This document shows, piece after piece, positions 61,730 through 64,000 of a stretch of DNA of 64,000 nt. How positions within the stretch are numbered: the first letter of the stretch is position 1; every line of letters starts with the position of its first letter. The notes beneath the pieces were generated by a model that made no database searches, was not told where the DNA came from, and worked only from the letters and a program-made list of their open reading frames with translations. The position numbers and the translations under genes are program-made. The DNA is from UBA6115 sp040776985 (lineage in GTDB: Bacteria > Bacillota > Clostridia > Christensenellales > Aristaeellaceae), in NCBI GenBank assembly GCA_040776985.1, contig JAXGZL010000002.1, positions 1,029,611 to 1,093,610 on the forward strand. The letters are read 5' to 3'.

Positions 61730-62485
61730 ATGATAAAAGCCAAATTCCGGATGGATAAAGACCGTGTGCCGATCTTGCGAAAAAGCGAGATAGATGAATG
61801 GGGTGAAGCATTTGTCCATGACTATTGCCCCGCAGCATTACACGAACCGACACCAATCGATGTTGATTTGTTTGCCTGTGGCTATCTTGGCTTGATCCAG
61901 GATTTTGCATGGCTATCCAACGACGGACGGTATCTTGGGATGACTGTGTTCAATGATACCGGGCGTGTCATCATCTACGACCCCGAAAGTGATGCAGCTG
62001 ACTATATGAAAGCCAAAGCCGGCACGGTAATCATCGACAACGGCCTGCTTGATGGGAGCAAGGAGCATCGGTATCGATTTACCATGGGACACGAGTGTGC
62101 TCATGCGATCTTCCACAAAGAGCATTTCGCTTACGACCCAGATCAAACCAGCTTTTTGTACGAGGCTCCTGAGCCGATGATTCAATGTCGCGAGGATGGC
62201 ACAACCAGTCTCTCGAAAAAGAGCCCTACTTTATGGACGCCCACGGAGCGTATGGAGTGGCAGGCAAATCGTTTGGCATCCGCAATACTAATGCCGAGGT
62301 CAACAGTCTTCAAACTCATTCGCTCTCTACCCAAAGGCCGCGGCCCAGATTTCGATGCTATGGCCATCTTTGCGGTCTCGGAGAGTTTCGATGTGTCGCT
62401 TGAAGCAGCGCAATACAGACTGCTGGATTTCGATTTAGTCCAGTCGCGGGTAAATCCACAGGTTCTTCTCGACTTTGCCGAGTAA
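61730..62485 (+). CDS. ImmA/IrrE family metalloprotease
   Basis: 251 residues. Zinc site MGHECAHAIFH near 119-129 with a later MEWQANRLASAILMP supplying the third ligand (Glu). In ICEBs1, ImmA cleaves the ImmR repressor on DNA damage or quorum signals; this pair has the same layout. AAGGGG before ATG 61730. Ends at a strong terminator. Confidence 0.93.
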   Translation: MIKAKFRMDKDRVPILRKSEIDEWGEAFVHDYCPAALHEPTPIDVDLFACGYLGLIQDFAWLSNDGRYLGMTVFNDTGRVIIYDPESDAADYMKAKAGTVIIDNGLLDGSKEHRYRFTMGHECAHAIFHKEHFAYDPDQTSFLYEAPEPMIQCREDGTTSLSKKSPTLWTPTERMEWQANRLASAILMPRSTVFKLIRSLPKGRGPDFDAMAIFAVSESFDVSLEAAQYRLLDFDLVQSRVNPQVLLDFAE

Positions 62486-62503
62486 CCCATGTGACCCTCG
62501 TGT

Positions 62504-62527
62504 GCGGGGATTTCCCCGCTTTTTATT
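62504..62527 (+). terminator. Terminator of the XRE-ImmA operon
   Basis: GCGGGG-ATTT-CCCCGC followed by TTTTTATTT. Confidence 0.92.
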
Positions 62528-62581
62528 TCCCCAAAGTGTAAGCCATTACGCGTACACGCTTACTGTTATTGAAAGGAGGTG

Positions 62582-62662
62582 ATGAGCTTGATTACTTATA
62601 AACAGGAGGTAGCGGATGGAGCAAATCCGGGACTGTGCCGGACGATTGACCTTTGTTCTTGA
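62582..62662 (+). CDS. Possible 26-codon leader ORF
   Basis: AAAGGAGG at 62572-62579 is two bases from ATG 62582 but eight from an in-frame TTG at 62588 (LITYKQEVADGA...), ending TGA 62662, 46 bp inside the next gene in another frame. It may couple translation of the 69-residue gene. No homologue recognised. Confidence 0.3.
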   Translation: MSLITYKQEVADGANPGLCRTIDLCS

Positions 62663-62825
62663 TCCAGAAACATGGATGGTTGAGCATCTCTACAAAGGAT
62701 GCAAAACCAGGGCCAACTTGGAACTGGGGGGCTCGTTCACAGTAGAACGCGAGGGTGCAGTTACGACAATAACGAGAACAAGCCTCTCAGAGTACAGAGT
62801 GACCCAAGGAAAAAAATCAGCCTAA
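62616..62825 (+). CDS. Small hypothetical protein of a mobile element
   Basis: 69 residues, MEQIRDCAGRLTFVLDPET onward. Mixed beta-strand character (GSFTVEREGAVTTITR), no cysteine motif, no recognised domain. AGGAGG six nt before the ATG. Small proteins of this kind sit between the regulator and the sigma-like gene in clostridial conjugative elements and phages; function unknown. Confidence 0.7.
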   Translation: MEQIRDCAGRLTFVLDPETWMVEHLYKGCKTRANLELGGSFTVEREGAVTTITRTSLSEYRVTQGKKSA

Positions 62826-62840
62826 TAACGTAACAACCAC

Positions 62841-62940
62841 AATCCGCAGAGCTGCTTGACGGCCTGGATTGTTCTCACCAAGGGTGAGGACTTTCCAAGC
62901 CGTCTTTCTGTTTCAACGGATTGATCGGCTCCTGCGGATT
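62841..62940 (+). ncRNA. Multi-tier hairpin, candidate structured leader RNA
   Basis: Three nested stems: outer AATCCGCAG (62841-62849) with CTGCGGATT (62932-62940), middle GACGGC (62858-62863) with GCCGTC (62899-62904) extended by TGGA/TCCA, and an apical CTCACC/GGTGAG. TTTCTGTTTC follows the middle stem and could act as an attenuator. It ends 13 nt before the ribosome site of the sigma-like gene. Confidence 0.6.
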
Positions 62941-62969
62941 CTGCGCGAATTCGAAAGGAGCCGATTTTC

Positions 62970-63473
62970 ATGGCAGATAAGAAGCAACGTTACATCCCCG
63001 TCGGCAAGAAGCTGATCCCTGTATCGGAAGAAACCTATCTTTATCACACCCGCTGGGTAGCGAACGAACGTTATCGTGCCCGGCGAGATCACCGCTGCGG
63101 CAACAACAACTTCTCCAAGTGCAATGGCGACTGCGGCCACTGCATCTACCAGATTCCAGGCGATGTCCTTTATATCGACAGCTTCATCAACACAGACTGC
63201 GACCATTCCGAGGATGGCAACTTCGGGTTTGACATCCCGGATGAGAGCGCCCCATTTGAAGACCGCGTTGTGGACGAGCTTATGTTGGCCAGTCTGCTGA
63301 AGGACCTGGACGGCATCATGCCTGACGGTGGTCAGATCTTCAGTCTGATCGCGCACGGCTTCACCGAACGCCAGGTCGCCGCCAAGTTGGGCATCAGCCA
63401 ATCAACGCTCAGCTACAGAAAGAATAAGCTGTTCGACTATATTCGACAGCATCGAGAAGACTTCTTGCGCTGA
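62970..63473 (+). CDS. Sigma-70-like helix-turn-helix protein of mobile elements
   Basis: 167 residues. C-terminal region-4-like HTH (about 120-158): IFSLIAHGFTERQVAAKLG then ISQSTLSYRKNKLFDYI. The N-terminal half has a cysteine cluster, CGNNNFSKCNGDCGHC (near 43-58), that could bind zinc. Similar proteins occur in Tn1549-like elements and phages and are annotated sigma-like; whether they direct polymerase is unknown. AAAGGAG precedes the ATG. Confidence 0.82.
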   Translation: MADKKQRYIPVGKKLIPVSEETYLYHTRWVANERYRARRDHRCGNNNFSKCNGDCGHCIYQIPGDVLYIDSFINTDCDHSEDGNFGFDIPDESAPFEDRVVDELMLASLLKDLDGIMPDGGQIFSLIAHGFTERQVAAKLGISQSTLSYRKNKLFDYIRQHREDFLR

Positions 63474-63479
63474 TCTCCT

Positions 63480-63507
63480 GCTGCCGCCTCAGCCTTGGGG
63501 CGGCAGC
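63480..63507 (+). terminator. Probable terminator after the sigma-like gene
   Basis: GCTGCCGCC / GGCGGCAGC with a 10-nt loop, followed by ATAAAAATCTT, a weak U-tract. May be leaky. Confidence 0.55.
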
Positions 63508-63524
63508 ATAAAAATCTTCTCGCG

Positions 63525-63578
63525 GTTTCGTTCAGGAAGCCCCTCATCTTTCCAGACAAGGTGAGGGGCGAACGAAAC
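63525..63578 (+). ncRNA. Two-tier hairpin, candidate regulatory leader
   Basis: Outer stem GTTTCGTTC (63525-63533) with GAACGAAAC (63570-63578), inner stem CCCCTCATC (63540-63548) with GGTGAGGGG (63560-63568, one G-T pair). Ends 12 nt before the AGGAGG of the next gene. Confidence 0.55.
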
Positions 63579-63602
63579 TCCCTCGGTCAGGAGGTTGAAG
63601 GT

Positions 63603-63812
63603 ATGCAAACCACAAGGTGTATGAAGTGCCACCGAAACGACGAGATGATCGACACGCTAATCGCCATCTCGGTTGTGTCAAAACGGCTGGCAAGAAAACT
63701 GGCGCTGCTCGGTGACCCGAGCCTGCGGGATGAAATGATGAAAGGAGAAAGCCACGATGAGCAAGATGAGCGAACTGGACACGGCCATTACCGAGTTGCG
63801 CAGGTGCGGTGA
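63603..63812 (+). CDS. Small hypothetical protein with CxxC start
   Basis: 69 residues, MQTTRCMKCHRNDEMIDTL at the start, then helical LARKLALLGDPSLRDEMM and a charged His-rich end. Cys-x2-Cys plus His could bind a metal. AGGAGG 8 nt before ATG 63603 sets the start; the frame is open further up without a site. Overlaps the next gene by 56 bp. No function recognised. Confidence 0.65.
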   Translation: MQTTRCMKCHRNDEMIDTLIAISVVSKRLARKLALLGDPSLRDEMMKGESHDEQDERTGHGHYRVAQVR

Positions 63813-64000
63813 AGCATTGATCGATATCGCTGATACACTGCGCGGGTTGTTCAACGGTGAAGCAGATGAGACGGCAACGGATGTGCCACCTGACGCTCAT
63901 GTGTACACGCTGGAAGAAGTCCGAGCGATCCTGATGGCCAAGAACCGTGCCGGGTTCAAGGACGAAGTGAAGGCGCTTCTCCACAGCCACGGTGCAGACC
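63757..64000 (+). CDS. Conserved hypothetical mobile-element protein, cut by window edge
   Basis: 81 residues visible: MSKMSELDTAITELRRCGEA, a helical segment, a disordered acidic linker (GEADETATDVP), then YTLEEVRAILMAKNRAGFK and VKALLHSHGAD. This two-part pattern is common beside recombination and single-strand-annealing genes in phages and conjugative elements of Clostridia (inference from memory of the family); function unknown. AAAGGAG precedes the ATG. Confidence 0.75.
   Translation, partial: MSKMSELDTAITELRRCGEALIDIADTLRGLFNGEADETATDVPPDAHVYTLEEVRAILMAKNRAGFKDEVKALLHSHGAD

Overview
The window looks like the chromosome of a high-GC member of the Bacillota (Clostridia-type, possibly Christensenellales-like; this placement is inference). 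Supporting signs are strong AGGAGG ribosome sites, an FMN riboswitch in front of an ECF-type riboflavin transporter, CdaR, CotH and BspA-type proteins, tight ATGA/TGATG gene overlaps and clostridial gene order. No rRNA, intact tRNA or CRISPR array is visible.

Region 1 (1-33.2 kb) is GC-rich core chromosome in short operons. They are: nucleoside salvage (purine nucleoside phosphorylase, deoB); a riboswitch-led run ribU-tsaE-tsaB-rimI-flavodoxin, joining vitamin uptake to t6A tRNA modification; TraX-like membrane protein, solute-binding protein and galK; surE, flavoprotein, exonuclease and uridine kinase; mgtC with a serine hydrolase; a tandem ATP-grasp pair; smr, a giant lamin-tail/CotH surface protein and an M28 peptidase; a GNAT-NUDIX fusion; cdaR-ctpA; alr, membrane protein, rsmD, coaD and a coiled-coil protein; and a DUF2156-GNAT-HAD run. 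Many have readable promoters and terminators.

Region 2 (33.2-38.7 kb) is an accessory junction. It holds a truncated, frameshifted SH3b/CHAP hydrolase remnant, a leucine-rich-repeat secreted protein, and an RHS-repeat gene broken by a complete IS66-family element (35420-38006, perfect 8-bp target duplication ATGTAATC) and by a further insertion of about 100 bp. The 3' half of a tRNA-Val(CAC) gene follows, then a cluster of GGGTTCAA motifs and an orphan left end of a second IS66-type element. This resembles an attachment site of an integrated element.

Region 3 (38.7-60.8 kb) is one long minus-strand polysaccharide operon of about 20 genes, driven by a promoter at 60750-60778. It encodes an initiating sugar transferase, seven glycosyltransferase-type proteins or modifiers, Wzx, Wzy, a deacetylase, an O-acetyltransferase, pyruvyl transferase with two redox partners, Ugd, WecB, and the complete CapE-CapF-CapG route to UDP-N-acetyl-L-fucosamine. 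Its middle part is visibly A+T-rich, unlike Region 1.

Region 4 (61-64 kb) is the start of a plus-strand mobile-element module: XRE regulator plus ImmA-type protease with their own promoter and terminator, then small genes and a sigma-like HTH protein. Two intergenic segments there (62841-62940 and 63525-63578) fold into multi-tier hairpins and may be regulatory RNAs.
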